A stretch of 64,000 nt of DNA, taken from NCBI RefSeq assembly GCF_963667405.1, contig NZ_OY763408.1:2875757-2939756 (forward strand). The letters run 5' to 3'. Shown piece by piece: positions 26,801 through 34,624 of this stretch. The stretch is from an uncultured Sphaerochaeta sp. GTDB lineage: Bacteria; Spirochaetota; Spirochaetia; Sphaerochaetales; Sphaerochaetaceae. A program made the translations under genes and the position numbers. Position 1 is the stretch's first letter, and the number at the start of each line of letters is the position of its first letter. The notes below the pieces were generated by a model. That model had not been told where the DNA came from. It worked only from the letters and a program-made list of their open reading frames with translations, and made no database searches.

Positions 26801-27147
26801 TCAGCAAGGAACTGTGCGAAGTGGGCTTTGTAAACGACCTATCCAGAAAGGCTTGCCACAGTGCTGCCATCCTCGCAAGCGCCGCCCATCAGGTGGAGGA
26901 CTCCCTGGAGGACCCCAAGAAGATACTTGCCATCCTTCTGGAGGACAAGAGCCTTCGCTTGTATGCCCAGGTGAACGAGTACCAGGGCACCACCTGGTAC
27001 ACGAAGGAGGCAATGCAGGAGATCATCTATCTCTCAGCGCTTTCGCTTGGGGTGATCAAGGGAATGACCAACGTGGATCACTACGTGAACGTCCTGCTTG
27101 AGGCTGAGCTGGATGCCGGCTATAAGCTTGACCGTCTCCTGAGCTAA
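23812..27147 (+). CDS. Large GH13 (alpha-amylase family) glycosidase or glycosyltransferase
   Basis: 1111 residues starting at TTG 23812, supported by GGAGG 6 nt upstream. The first 290 residues are helical and unlike known modules to me. The GH13 barrel follows (about 300-760): region I DMVPNHCG (Asp381, His386), region II IIRFDAAM (nucleophile Asp501), region III LLAEAFW (acid/base Glu566), region IV FMNNPDED (Asp627). The usual His before the last Asp is replaced by Pro, as in GlgE-type NTPD motifs. A beta domain (about 770-850) and a roughly 260-residue helical C-terminus follow. There is no signal peptide, so it acts in the cytoplasm, likely on storage or imported alpha-glucan. The exact specificity cannot be read from sequence. 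Confidence 0.75.
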   Translation: MITRDFRISVRTRTEMDFFPALFASDSDLGTLHKQATELAHIYNSKVKAKGGNDWVSSGKLHATAVLHQLYQSVLSRYLSDNEPDFFTRLTALINKNHAAQEVLAFYMKEFPSPLLIEQSLPLEFFYEESLRGYFIHQVMMENPALTKAAKPFIAPEGLSFPKAAQAMTALMGGASAGVRASDEDIFSFLTRPAKLYPESLLDQISYILEAWADLIPQDLKTLLLRAVDFVQEEDKPHFPSVGGSAPEMVVPDYSIFDQEYEAFTADRNWMPNVIMMAKSTLVWLDQLTKEYGYPIDTLDKVPDKELETLAERGFTALWLIGLWERSSASKKIKNLCGNPDAEASAYSLKNYEIAQAIGGWAALDNLRQRCARCGIRLASDMVPNHCGIDGDWVFDHSEYFVQQSFPPFPSYTYDGPNLSPNPDIEIKLEDHYYDRSDAAVTFRRRDLRNGNTSYIFHGNDGTSMPWNDTAQLDFLNPATREAVYQQIKHVASNFPIIRFDAAMTLAKKHIQRLWYPKPGHGGDIAGRAQYGMDELEFNQRIPQEFWREVVDRINEELPDTLLLAEAFWMMEGYFVRTLGMHRVYNSAFMNMLKNQENQKYRETIKNTIGFEPEILKRFVNFMNNPDEDTAIAQFGDGDKYFGICTLLATMPGLPMFGHGQIEGYREKYGMEYRRAYWDEKPNQGLVDQHYKRIFPLLKKRYLFSGVDFFQLFDLYRDGTVQQSAFCYVNGTETERVLILYNNQYEEVSGWIKTSSPKLQKNGDEKRTATTSLAEALGLTLGGRRYVIYDSFSEGLTYMKPSIRVFDEGFNLHLNGFETKVYLNIREVEDVDGTYLALYEQMGEEGVANFEQEILALRLKPVYKAMESFHSEQFFKQIRQILTGEATSRTERKLILTLAEAYTHLGAVVENLHPAAQKSLPALPREVNPALMLNEVKRWSTLFSSPKTRFFLHGSAIMDELEAVVAASFFLKPFLGEACTIEQAMRVSDKLLLSRFFSKELCEVGFVNDLSRKACHSAAILASAAHQVEDSLEDPKKILAILLEDKSLRLYAQVNEYQGTTWYTKEAMQEIIYLSALSLGVIKGMTNVDHYVNVLLEAELDAGYKLDRLLS

Positions 27148-27198
27148 GGATAGATGTTTGATTGACTTGCCTGTGCTGATAAGATACTCTTGGAAACT

Positions 27199-28446
27199 AT
27201 GAAGACGTGGATAAGTTATCTGGCTGCAACTGCCCTCGGCCTCGCTGCAACCCTGTTGTTTGGAGAATCGGGTATATTTCAGCAACTGATGTATACGATC
27301 ACCGCCCTGCTGGTCCAGCTCGGTGGGTTCGTGTTGATTCCGTTGGTCTTCTTTGGCTTCTCCTCGGGAATTGCTTCCTTGCGCAAGGACAACAAGGGAG
27401 GGGTCTTCGCGAGGACGACCATCCTCTGGAGCCTGCTCACCACCGTCTTTCTGGTAGCCGCGTCAGCACTCGTCTTTCGTTTCTTCCCTTCCAACTTCCC
27501 CGCCAGCACCTCCGCCGGCACTGACGCCTCAGTGCTCTCCATGGTTGCCCCCCAATCGCTTTCCACACTCTTTGAATCAATGCTTCCCATCAATCCCTTC
27601 TACACGTTGGCAAATGCGGAGAGTTTCTTGCTCCCCGTGCTGATCATCGCCTTGGTCTTCGGCTACTTTCTCAAGCCGAATGTAGAGGTCATCAGACCCG
27701 CCTACGTAACCATGAACTCCCTGAGTGAGACAATGTTCAGACTAGCCCGTGCTTTCAGCACCACCGGCCATTTCTTTGTCTTCTTCGCTTCGTCGTATTT
27801 TTTCAGCCATCTGCAGTCTGAAGGCACCATCTTTGTAGCTGAGCTTTTCCTGCTTATGCTCCTCGGAGCAACACTCATTGTTCTTTTGGGCCTGCTTCCC
27901 TTGCTCTTTGCCCTTGTCACCGCGTTCAAGATCAACCCATACAAGGTGCTCTATCGCATGCTCGCCCCTGCAAGTGCCGCCCTGTTCACCGGAAGCATCT
28001 TCTTCTCCAGCCCAATGACCATTTCCCTCTCCCGCCATAACCTTGGCTGTCAGAAACGGGTCAGCGCAACTGCAGTACCGCTCTACACCCTCATCGGCCG
28101 CGGGGGCTCGGCCATGATCGCCACACTGAGCATCCTCAGCCTGCTGTATGCTGCCACGGGCAGTATGCCTGCCGATAAGGTGATTCTCTTTGTTGCACTT
28201 GCCAGTGCGCTTTTCTCCTTTGCAAGTCCGCTTTATCTCGGCTATGAGGTCTTTTTCATCTCCATCATCGCCCTGCAGTTCCTCAAGATTGACCTCTACG
28301 GGGCGCAGATGACCCTTGTTGCCATGATGCCGATCCTCAACGGACTGGGCATCCTCATCGACTCCTATATAGCTGCCTTCGGAGCAACCTACACCTGCCA
28401 CAGGATGGGCGTACTCATCGAAAGTTCCTATTCGGATGTCTTGTAA
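27199..28446 (+). CDS. Dicarboxylate/amino-acid:cation symporter (SDF family)
   Basis: About 415 residues with eight or more transmembrane segments. The family traits are visible: a long N-terminal set of helices including LVQLGGFVLIPLVFFGFSSG, the serine-rich re-entrant loop region (LAPASAALFTGS, FFSSPMTISLSRHN), and a second hairpin (TLIGRGGSAMIA, then NGLGILIDSYIAA where typical members have a conserved N-x3-D). Probably imports an acidic amino acid or dicarboxylate with Na+ or H+. ATG 27199 is preferred over TTG 27190. It is 6 nt from the next gene. Confidence 0.8.
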   Translation: MKTWISYLAATALGLAATLLFGESGIFQQLMYTITALLVQLGGFVLIPLVFFGFSSGIASLRKDNKGGVFARTTILWSLLTTVFLVAASALVFRFFPSNFPASTSAGTDASVLSMVAPQSLSTLFESMLPINPFYTLANAESFLLPVLIIALVFGYFLKPNVEVIRPAYVTMNSLSETMFRLARAFSTTGHFFVFFASSYFFSHLQSEGTIFVAELFLLMLLGATLIVLLGLLPLLFALVTAFKINPYKVLYRMLAPASAALFTGSIFFSSPMTISLSRHNLGCQKRVSATAVPLYTLIGRGGSAMIATLSILSLLYAATGSMPADKVILFVALASALFSFASPLYLGYEVFFISIIALQFLKIDLYGAQMTLVAMMPILNGLGILIDSYIAAFGATYTCHRMGVLIESSYSDVL

Positions 28447-28452
28447 GAGATC

Positions 28453-29220
28453 ATGGGAAAGAATCTACGCTTTGTACTGCTGGGCATCCAAGCCCTCGTG
28501 ACCCTCATCCTCAGTGCGGTGATCGTGCACAGCATCATCATTTCCGTGCAAACAGGAGAGTGGATTACCACCCGTGATCATCTGCTTCCTTCCCTCATAC
28601 ACCTGTGGGTGGCCCTCATTGCCGCCTTGCTGCTCTGCTTTTTCTATCGCGCCAACATTGGTGCAGAGGCACGGGTGCTTCCCTTGCTCTTTCTGATGAT
28701 CAGCCTGGGCAACGTGAAGATTCTCCCCTTGCACCATGCACTTACCGGTATATTCATCCTCAATCCGTTGACAGTATCGGTTCTCTATCACTTCTCCCTG
28801 CTCTTCGGATCGTTTCTTTTCCTCTCCTCAGGACTCTTTCAGCAAACCATCAACCCGACCAAGCTTGGCCAATACTCCTTTGTGGGAGCTGCAAGTGCTC
28901 TCTTGCTTTCCATCCTGGCTCCTGTCTCTGCAAGCTCCGCTTCCTTCCTCTGGGAAGCAAGCGTCACCGACAGTCTCTTTCTGGGTGTCTGCATCCTGAT
29001 CAATGCGTTGGCAGTCCTGACCTTTCTCATCGCCATATTTGAGGAACATTTCAGCAGGCAGACGTTTGCCCGCTGTCTCTCCTTCATCCTGATGATTGCG
29101 GGGACCATGATGGTAACCATCAGTCAGGACACGCTGTTCAACAGCCTGGGCCTCGTCCTCTATGTTGCGGGCACAACAACCCTGATCCTGGTGACCAGGA
29201 CCTACCATATCTGGACGTAA
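28453..29220 (+). CDS. Hypothetical multi-pass membrane protein
   Basis: 255 residues with about seven hydrophobic segments (residues 7-30, 47-65, 73-90, 98-125, 138-160, 175-195, 205-250) and short loops. No family recognised and no conserved charged motif stands out inside the membrane. It starts 6 nt after the symporter stop and is probably co-transcribed with it. Its end is 2 nt from the stop of the convergent aldo/keto reductase gene. Confidence 0.6.
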   Translation: MGKNLRFVLLGIQALVTLILSAVIVHSIIISVQTGEWITTRDHLLPSLIHLWVALIAALLLCFFYRANIGAEARVLPLLFLMISLGNVKILPLHHALTGIFILNPLTVSVLYHFSLLFGSFLFLSSGLFQQTINPTKLGQYSFVGAASALLLSILAPVSASSASFLWEASVTDSLFLGVCILINALAVLTFLIAIFEEHFSRQTFARCLSFILMIAGTMMVTISQDTLFNSLGLVLYVAGTTTLILVTRTYHIWT

Positions 29221-29222
29221 GC

Positions 29223-30077
29223 TCAGACAAACAGGGGTTTCATCCCTTCTTTTTCAACCAGCGCCTGCATCGCCAGCTCATCCGGTGCCTGGATGTCCCT
29301 ATCCGCTGCCTTGAGAATATGGCCGAGCAAGCTCAGGTCCCCGCTGCTGTTGAGGAACAGTTGCTCATGGGATAGCACATAGTGCACAGCCATCTGGATG
29401 GTCTTCTCTTCTCCCAGGGCATCATACCAGGTGGTGTATACCTTCTCCTTGGTGCCCCACTCCCCGCGGGCAAGGCTCTTGATGGTTTGTGCTGCTACGT
29501 TGCGCTGCTTGCACAAATCGAGCAAAGCCTGGACATCCTTCTTGTAGGAAGGCTGCTGAAGCATCGGATAGTTGTAGGGAAAGAGCACCGAATCGAAATC
29601 ATAGACACCAAGGCTTTTCAGATGCGCTTTGGGTGCATCGATTCCATGACCGGTAACCCCTGCGTAGCGAACCAAGCCCTGCTTCTTCGCCTCTGTGACC
29701 GCTTCAAGAGCTCCTCCTTCTCCCATGGCCGTCTCCCACTCATCCGAATCGACAAGAAAGTGCAGTTGCCACAGGTCCAGGTGGTCGGTTTTCAGTCGTG
29801 TCAGACTTTGCTTGAGCTCCTCCAAAGCTTCCGCCTTGGTCCGTGCCCCGGTCTTTGAAGCCAGAAAGAAGTCTGACCGATGCGTTTTCATCCACGGCCC
29901 GACCCGCAGTTCCGCATCCCCATAGCTCCGTGCGGTGTCGATGTGGTTGACGCCATGGTCGAGCAACAGGCCAAGAGCGTTGTCAGCTTCCTTTTGGCTT
30001 ACATCCCACAGTGCCGCTGCTCCGAAAAGCACCCTGCTTGAACGATGACCAGTCCTTCCGAACTCCATGTACTGCAT
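29223..30077 (-). CDS. Aldo/keto reductase
   Basis: About 284 residues. Typical features are MEFGRTGHRSSRVLFGAAAL at the N-terminus, INHIDTARSYGDAELRVG (catalytic Asp and Tyr near residues 48-53), FLASKTGAR (Lys near 75) and LDLWQLHFL (His). NADPH-dependent carbonyl reduction is expected; the substrate is unknown. The ATG at 30077 has a perfect AGGAGG 6 nt upstream, so the in-frame codons further upstream are not used. A terminator hairpin lies between it and gpmI. Confidence 0.88.
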   Translation of the reverse strand: MQYMEFGRTGHRSSRVLFGAAALWDVSQKEADNALGLLLDHGVNHIDTARSYGDAELRVGPWMKTHRSDFFLASKTGARTKAEALEELKQSLTRLKTDHLDLWQLHFLVDSDEWETAMGEGGALEAVTEAKKQGLVRYAGVTGHGIDAPKAHLKSLGVYDFDSVLFPYNYPMLQQPSYKKDVQALLDLCKQRNVAAQTIKSLARGEWGTKEKVYTTWYDALGEEKTIQMAVHYVLSHEQLFLNSSGDLSLLGHILKAADRDIQAPDELAMQALVEKEGMKPLFV

Positions 30078-30094
30078 AGCTTGCCTCCTTGAAA

Positions 30095-30120
30095 ACACGA
30101 ACAGGGCCCGAAGGCCCTGT
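30095..30120 (-). terminator. Terminator after gpmI
   Basis: Perfect stem ACAGGGCC (30101-30108) and GGCCCTGT (30113-30120) with a CGAA loop. On the minus strand it is followed by TCGTGTTTTC, a modest U-tract. It separates gpmI from the aldo/keto reductase gene and may only reduce read-through. Confidence 0.6.
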
Positions 30121-30142
30121 CCATGATACCACGAATTTCTGC

Positions 30143-31789
30143 TTACTGCAGGGTTATGATGCTCGGATCATACTCAGCGGGTGCTTCGAAGTCGAGCAGA
30201 TTGATGCAGGTTGCCGCAATGCTGCTGATCCCCAATCCCGTCTTGAGCTCGGTCGAGTACTCACCCTGATAGTTGCTGTCGCAGATGATGCAGGGAACAG
30301 GGTTGAGCGAGTGGCTGGTTTTTGCCTTCGGGTCCCCGTTCTCCTTGTACTGCACGCTGCCGTCCTTGCCATGCTCGAACATATCGTCGGCATTGCCGTG
30401 GTCAGCAGTGATCACCATGACACCGCCTGCTTCCATCACAGCCTTGTGGATCCTGCCGATCTGCAGGTCGAGACCCTCCATGGAACAGACAACCGCCTGG
30501 AAGATGCCGGTATGGCCAACCATATCACCGTTGGGGAAGTTGAGCTTGATGAAATCCCACTTGCCGCTCTCCACTTCCTTGATGACGCGGTCCGCAATCT
30601 CGGCACACTTCATCCAGGGTCTCTCCTCGAACGGTACGATATCACTGGGAATCTCCACATACTCCTCCAGCTTCGCGTCAAACTTACCGCTCTTGTTGCC
30701 ATTGAAGAAGTAGGTGACATGGCCGAACTTCTGCGTCTCGCTGATGGAGAACTGCTTCACCTTCGATGCACACAGGTATTCAGCAATGGTCTTGTCGATG
30801 GCCGGGGGAGTCACCAGGAACTGGGCAGGAACATGCAGGTCCCCATCATACTCCATCATGCCTGCGTACTCGACCTTCGGCCGACGCTTTCGGTCGAACT
30901 CAGTCAGCTCTTCAGCCTCAAAAGCCTTGGTGATCTCAAGGGCGCGGTCCCCGCGGAAGTTGAACAGGATGACACTGTCCCCATCCTCGATGGTACCCAC
31001 CGGCTTGCCATCCTTGGCAATGACGAAGGGAGGCAGATCCTGGTCGATCGCCTTGGTCTCCTTGCGCAGTTGCTCAATGGCCTGGTGGGCTGAATCGAAC
31101 TGCCTTCCCTCACCAAGGACATGGGTTTCCCAGCCCTTGCGCACCATATTCCAGTTTGCATTGTAGCGGTCCATGGTGATGACCATTCTTCCGCCGCCGC
31201 TTGCAATCTTTGCATCAAAGGTTGCATCGTTGAGAGAAGCGAGAAACTCCTCAAACGGATCGAAATACTCAAGGGCACTCACCTCACCGACATCACGACC
31301 GTCAAGCAGTGCATGAACGCGGACAGAGGAGACTCCTTCCGCTTTTGCCTGCACGATCATTGCCTTCAGGTTGTCGACATGGGAGTGGACATTGCCATCG
31401 CTGAGCAAGCCGATGAAATGAAGGGAGGATTTGTTCGTTTTCGCGTTGTTGATGAGTTTCTTCCAAGTCTCACCGGCAAACATGGCCTTCGACTCGATCG
31501 AGTTCACCACCAGCTTTGCACCCTGGGAAAAGACTCTTCCGCATCCCATGGCATTGTGCCCCACTTCGCTGTTGCCCATATCGTCATCACTGGGGAGGCC
31601 GACGGCAAGTCCGTGCGCCTTGAGTTTCGTCCAAGGATTGGACTTGTACAGCTTGTTCAGATTCCCGGTGAGTGCAGATGCCACGGCATCGCCATCCTTG
31701 TATTTGCCAAATCCAACGCCATCCATGATGACCAGGACGACCGGACCCTTGCGGGAAATCTTTCCCATCTTCTTCAATGCTTCAACCAT
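30143..31789 (-). CDS. gpmI: 2,3-bisphosphoglycerate-independent phosphoglycerate mutase
   Basis: Glycolytic interconversion of 3- and 2-phosphoglycerate; Mn-dependent alkaline phosphatase superfamily. About 548 residues. The active-site Ser is in DDDMGNSEVGHNAMG, and metal ligands are in VLVIMDGVG, TADHGNADDM and KTSHSLNPVP. The segment GGGRMVITMDRYNANW and the inserted length resemble the plant/kinetoplastid subtype rather than the shorter Bacillus type. ATG 31789 is chosen (AAGGAG about 9 nt upstream); it lies 37 nt after the aminopeptidase gene. Confidence 0.94.
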   Translation of the reverse strand: MVEALKKMGKISRKGPVVLVIMDGVGFGKYKDGDAVASALTGNLNKLYKSNPWTKLKAHGLAVGLPSDDDMGNSEVGHNAMGCGRVFSQGAKLVVNSIESKAMFAGETWKKLINNAKTNKSSLHFIGLLSDGNVHSHVDNLKAMIVQAKAEGVSSVRVHALLDGRDVGEVSALEYFDPFEEFLASLNDATFDAKIASGGGRMVITMDRYNANWNMVRKGWETHVLGEGRQFDSAHQAIEQLRKETKAIDQDLPPFVIAKDGKPVGTIEDGDSVILFNFRGDRALEITKAFEAEELTEFDRKRRPKVEYAGMMEYDGDLHVPAQFLVTPPAIDKTIAEYLCASKVKQFSISETQKFGHVTYFFNGNKSGKFDAKLEEYVEIPSDIVPFEERPWMKCAEIADRVIKEVESGKWDFIKLNFPNGDMVGHTGIFQAVVCSMEGLDLQIGRIHKAVMEAGGVMVITADHGNADDMFEHGKDGSVQYKENGDPKAKTSHSLNPVPCIICDSNYQGEYSTELKTGLGISSIAATCINLLDFEAPAEYDPSIITLQ

Positions 31790-31826
31790 TGGTGTATACT
31801 CCTTATCAGTACTCAGGTTCTGCTGC

Positions 31827-33596
31827 CTACAGGCTTTTGGTAGCTTCCCCAAGATAGGGCAAAGCCTCTTCATCAACCAAATCCTTCAACTCCCCGTAGA
31901 CCCAGCGATGATAGGTATCGACCATCGCTATCTCTTGGGGTGTAAGCAGATTCTTATCTATCAATGTGCGTTCAAACGGACAGATGGTCAAGACTTCAAA
32001 GCTGAGGAACTGCCCAAATTCCGTTTTCACATCCTCCCGCACTGCAAGGATGTTCTCAATGCGGATGCCATGACGCCCTTCCTTGTACAAGCCCGGCTCA
32101 TCACTGACGACCATGCCCTTCTTCAGGGGAACGGCAAGAGGCTTGGGACTGATGGATTGCGGGCCTTCGTGCACCCCAAGACGGAAGCCAAGCCCATGGC
32201 CGGTTCCATGGAAGTAACTCAAGCCCTCCTGCCATAGGTACTGCCGTGCCAGCACATCCAGCTGATACCCGCAGGTTCCTTCAGGAAACCGCTGGGAAGC
32301 AAGAGCCAGATTGCCCTTCAGCACCAGGGTATAGTCACGGATCTGTTCCTCGGTAGGAGTACCGAAGAGGATGGTTCTTGTCACATCCGTCAGGCCGAAG
32401 CGGTACATCCCACCGGTATCGAGCACCAACAGTCCATTGTCCTGCAAGGTGAGATTGCTCTGCTCATCAGCACTGTAGTGGCACATTGCCCCATGTTCGG
32501 CCCAGCCGGAGATGGGGGCAAAGGACTCGCCCAGACAGTCCGGATTGCGAAACCGTTGCTCGCGCAACAGGTCGGAGAGCTCGATTTCCGTATAGTTCGG
32601 GTGCTTCTTGTCCAAACGGGCAAGAAAGTTCACCAAGGCAACACCATCAAGCAGGTGGGCCCTGCGCATGCCCTCAAGCTCAGTCTCGTTCTTGCACGCT
32701 TTCAGATCGGTTGAGAAATCCCTGCCGACCACGCTCTTGTTCTCCTGGAAGGCTGAGAAGAGCAGCAGATTCGTCTTGTCCGGATTGTGGTAGATCACAT
32801 CCTCGGCCTTGATGGTCGCTTTCAGATGGGAAGAGACCTCATCATAGCCGAGTATCTCATACTCCTCTTGCACAAGGGTACGCACCTCGTCGCTGAAGCG
32901 CGAAGGATCGGTGAAGAGCCACGCCTTCTCGGTTCCCACCAGCAGGTAAGAGAGGAAAACGGGGTTGTACGAAACATCACTGCCGCGCAGGTTGGTAAGC
33001 CAGGCTATGTCATCAAGGGACGAGATGAGGGTGTAATCGGCACCCTTCTGCACCATGGCAACACGAACCATCGTCAACTTCTGGATTCTTGAGAAACCGG
33101 CGATGTCATCATCCAAGGAGACCACAGGCTGGGAGGGAACAGCAGGACGATCGGACCAAACCTGGTCAAGCAAGTCTTCAGAGTCTACCAGGACCAACTC
33201 GTCACCAAACACCTCTTCCAAGCTCTTCTTGCCTGAAACGGTAAGGGTGGCCTTGTCTATGCCTACCCGGCTTCCCCTATCCAAGTTCTCCTTGAGAAAC
33301 GTATAGGGATCGGGATAGGAAGGAGTGTCCACCTTCATCATGGAAAAGCAGGTTCCCTCCAGCTGCTGCTGGGCCTGGATGAAGTACCGGGAATCGACCC
33401 AGAGCAGAGCCTCATCCTTGGTAATCACCACTGTTCCGGCACTCCCGGTGAATCCGCTGATGAAAGCACGGGTTCTCCAGCGCGGACAGACATATTCGCT
33501 TTGATGGGGATCGGTGCCGTTGATGATCCACCCATCAAGGTGGTGTTGGGCAAGCAACGAGCGCAAAAGTGCAACCCGTTCATCGATGTGATGCAT
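31827..33596 (-). CDS. Xaa-Pro aminopeptidase (M24B)
   Basis: Removes N-terminal residues before Pro; 589 residues, the three-domain length seen in eukaryotic-type aminopeptidase P. Two creatinase-like N-terminal domains (1-310) precede the pita-bread catalytic domain. Metal ligands: LDTGGMYRFGLTDVTRT (two Asp), GTGHGLGF (His), MVVSDEPGLYKEGRHGIRIEN (two Glu). Its ATG overlaps the end of lgt by 17 nt, so it is co-transcribed with lgt and gpmI. Confidence 0.93.
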   Translation of the reverse strand: MHHIDERVALLRSLLAQHHLDGWIINGTDPHQSEYVCPRWRTRAFISGFTGSAGTVVITKDEALLWVDSRYFIQAQQQLEGTCFSMMKVDTPSYPDPYTFLKENLDRGSRVGIDKATLTVSGKKSLEEVFGDELVLVDSEDLLDQVWSDRPAVPSQPVVSLDDDIAGFSRIQKLTMVRVAMVQKGADYTLISSLDDIAWLTNLRGSDVSYNPVFLSYLLVGTEKAWLFTDPSRFSDEVRTLVQEEYEILGYDEVSSHLKATIKAEDVIYHNPDKTNLLLFSAFQENKSVVGRDFSTDLKACKNETELEGMRRAHLLDGVALVNFLARLDKKHPNYTEIELSDLLREQRFRNPDCLGESFAPISGWAEHGAMCHYSADEQSNLTLQDNGLLVLDTGGMYRFGLTDVTRTILFGTPTEEQIRDYTLVLKGNLALASQRFPEGTCGYQLDVLARQYLWQEGLSYFHGTGHGLGFRLGVHEGPQSISPKPLAVPLKKGMVVSDEPGLYKEGRHGIRIENILAVREDVKTEFGQFLSFEVLTICPFERTLIDKNLLTPQEIAMVDTYHRWVYGELKDLVDEEALPYLGEATKSL

Positions 33597-34542
33597 GTTT
33601 CACTCCTTTGTGATGCGAGAGAAAAATCATGAACAGCAGGCCGGCCACTATCATGGCAAGGCAGAACAGCTGTCCCATGGAGAAATTGAAGAATGATTGG
33701 AACAAGGCGATGTTGTCCGACTCGTTTCCCAAGGCGATGATATACCCAAGGTTCTCATCAGGGGAACGGAAATACTCTATGAAGAACCTGACCGCTCCAT
33801 ATCCGACCACATACCAGGCAAACCCGAACCCTTGCGGAAGCTTCTCCCGTCTTTTCCTGATGACAAACCAGAGAAAAAGGAAAAGGAGAATCCCCTCAAA
33901 CAGGGCCTCATAGAGCTGGCTGGGATGCCTGGGCAGATTCACCAAGGATCCAGGCTCGAAGGAAAGGCCTACTTCCTGTGCCACCTCCCGAACCCAGGCA
34001 TAATTGGAGGAAAAGGAAGGGGCATGGGGGAAAATCATTGCCCAACCCTGCGTTGAGACCCTGCCGAACAGTTCCCCATTGATGAAGTTGCCCAGCCTTC
34101 CGAACGTATAACCCAGCGGTGCAGCATAGCTTATCGTATCGGCAAGGGTGAGAAAGCTGACCTTGTATCGTCGGCTGTAGGTCCATGCCCCCACGATGGC
34201 CCCCACCAGCCCCCCGTGGTAGCTCATGCCGGGAAGGCCGACAAACCGGCCCCCTTGGAAGGGCCAGAAGATCATCCAGGGATGCGTCCAATAGTAAAAG
34301 GATCCGTCGTAGAAGAGGACGGAAAAAAGACGTGCACCAACGATCAGACCGATGACGCAATAGAGCACCAGATTCAGGCTCTGGTCTGCATCAAGGTCAA
34401 TCTCCCCCTTCCTTGCCTGTACTCGGATCATGAGATAGGCAAAGGAAAACGCTATCACATACATCAGGCCATACCACCGCAGGGGAAGACCGGGGATGAT
34501 CTCAGGGGAAATCCAGCTGGGAAAGGCAATAAATAACGTCAT
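33580..34542 (-). CDS. lgt: Prolipoprotein diacylglyceryl transferase
   Basis: Attaches diacylglycerol to the lipobox Cys of exported lipoproteins; inner membrane, about 320 residues and seven transmembrane segments. MSYHGGLVGAIVG and the Lgt signature GRLGNFINGELFGR are intact. The frame is open for 68 codons upstream, but ATG 34542 (MTLFIAFPSW) matches the family N-terminus; no ribosome binding site is visible. Potential substrates in the window include the lipoprotein at 12.1-12.8 kb. Divergent from ctpA. Confidence 0.93.
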   Translation of the reverse strand: MTLFIAFPSWISPEIIPGLPLRWYGLMYVIAFSFAYLMIRVQARKGEIDLDADQSLNLVLYCVIGLIVGARLFSVLFYDGSFYYWTHPWMIFWPFQGGRFVGLPGMSYHGGLVGAIVGAWTYSRRYKVSFLTLADTISYAAPLGYTFGRLGNFINGELFGRVSTQGWAMIFPHAPSFSSNYAWVREVAQEVGLSFEPGSLVNLPRHPSQLYEALFEGILLFLFLWFVIRKRREKLPQGFGFAWYVVGYGAVRFFIEYFRSPDENLGYIIALGNESDNIALFQSFFNFSMGQLFCLAMIVAGLLFMIFLSHHKGVKHASHR

Positions 34543-34624
34543 GCGGCAAGTGTAATGTGCAAGAGTGGTGTGGTCAATATGGCAAAAGGTAGCCGTTTTT
34601 CCCTTGATACAGTATATTTGGCAT

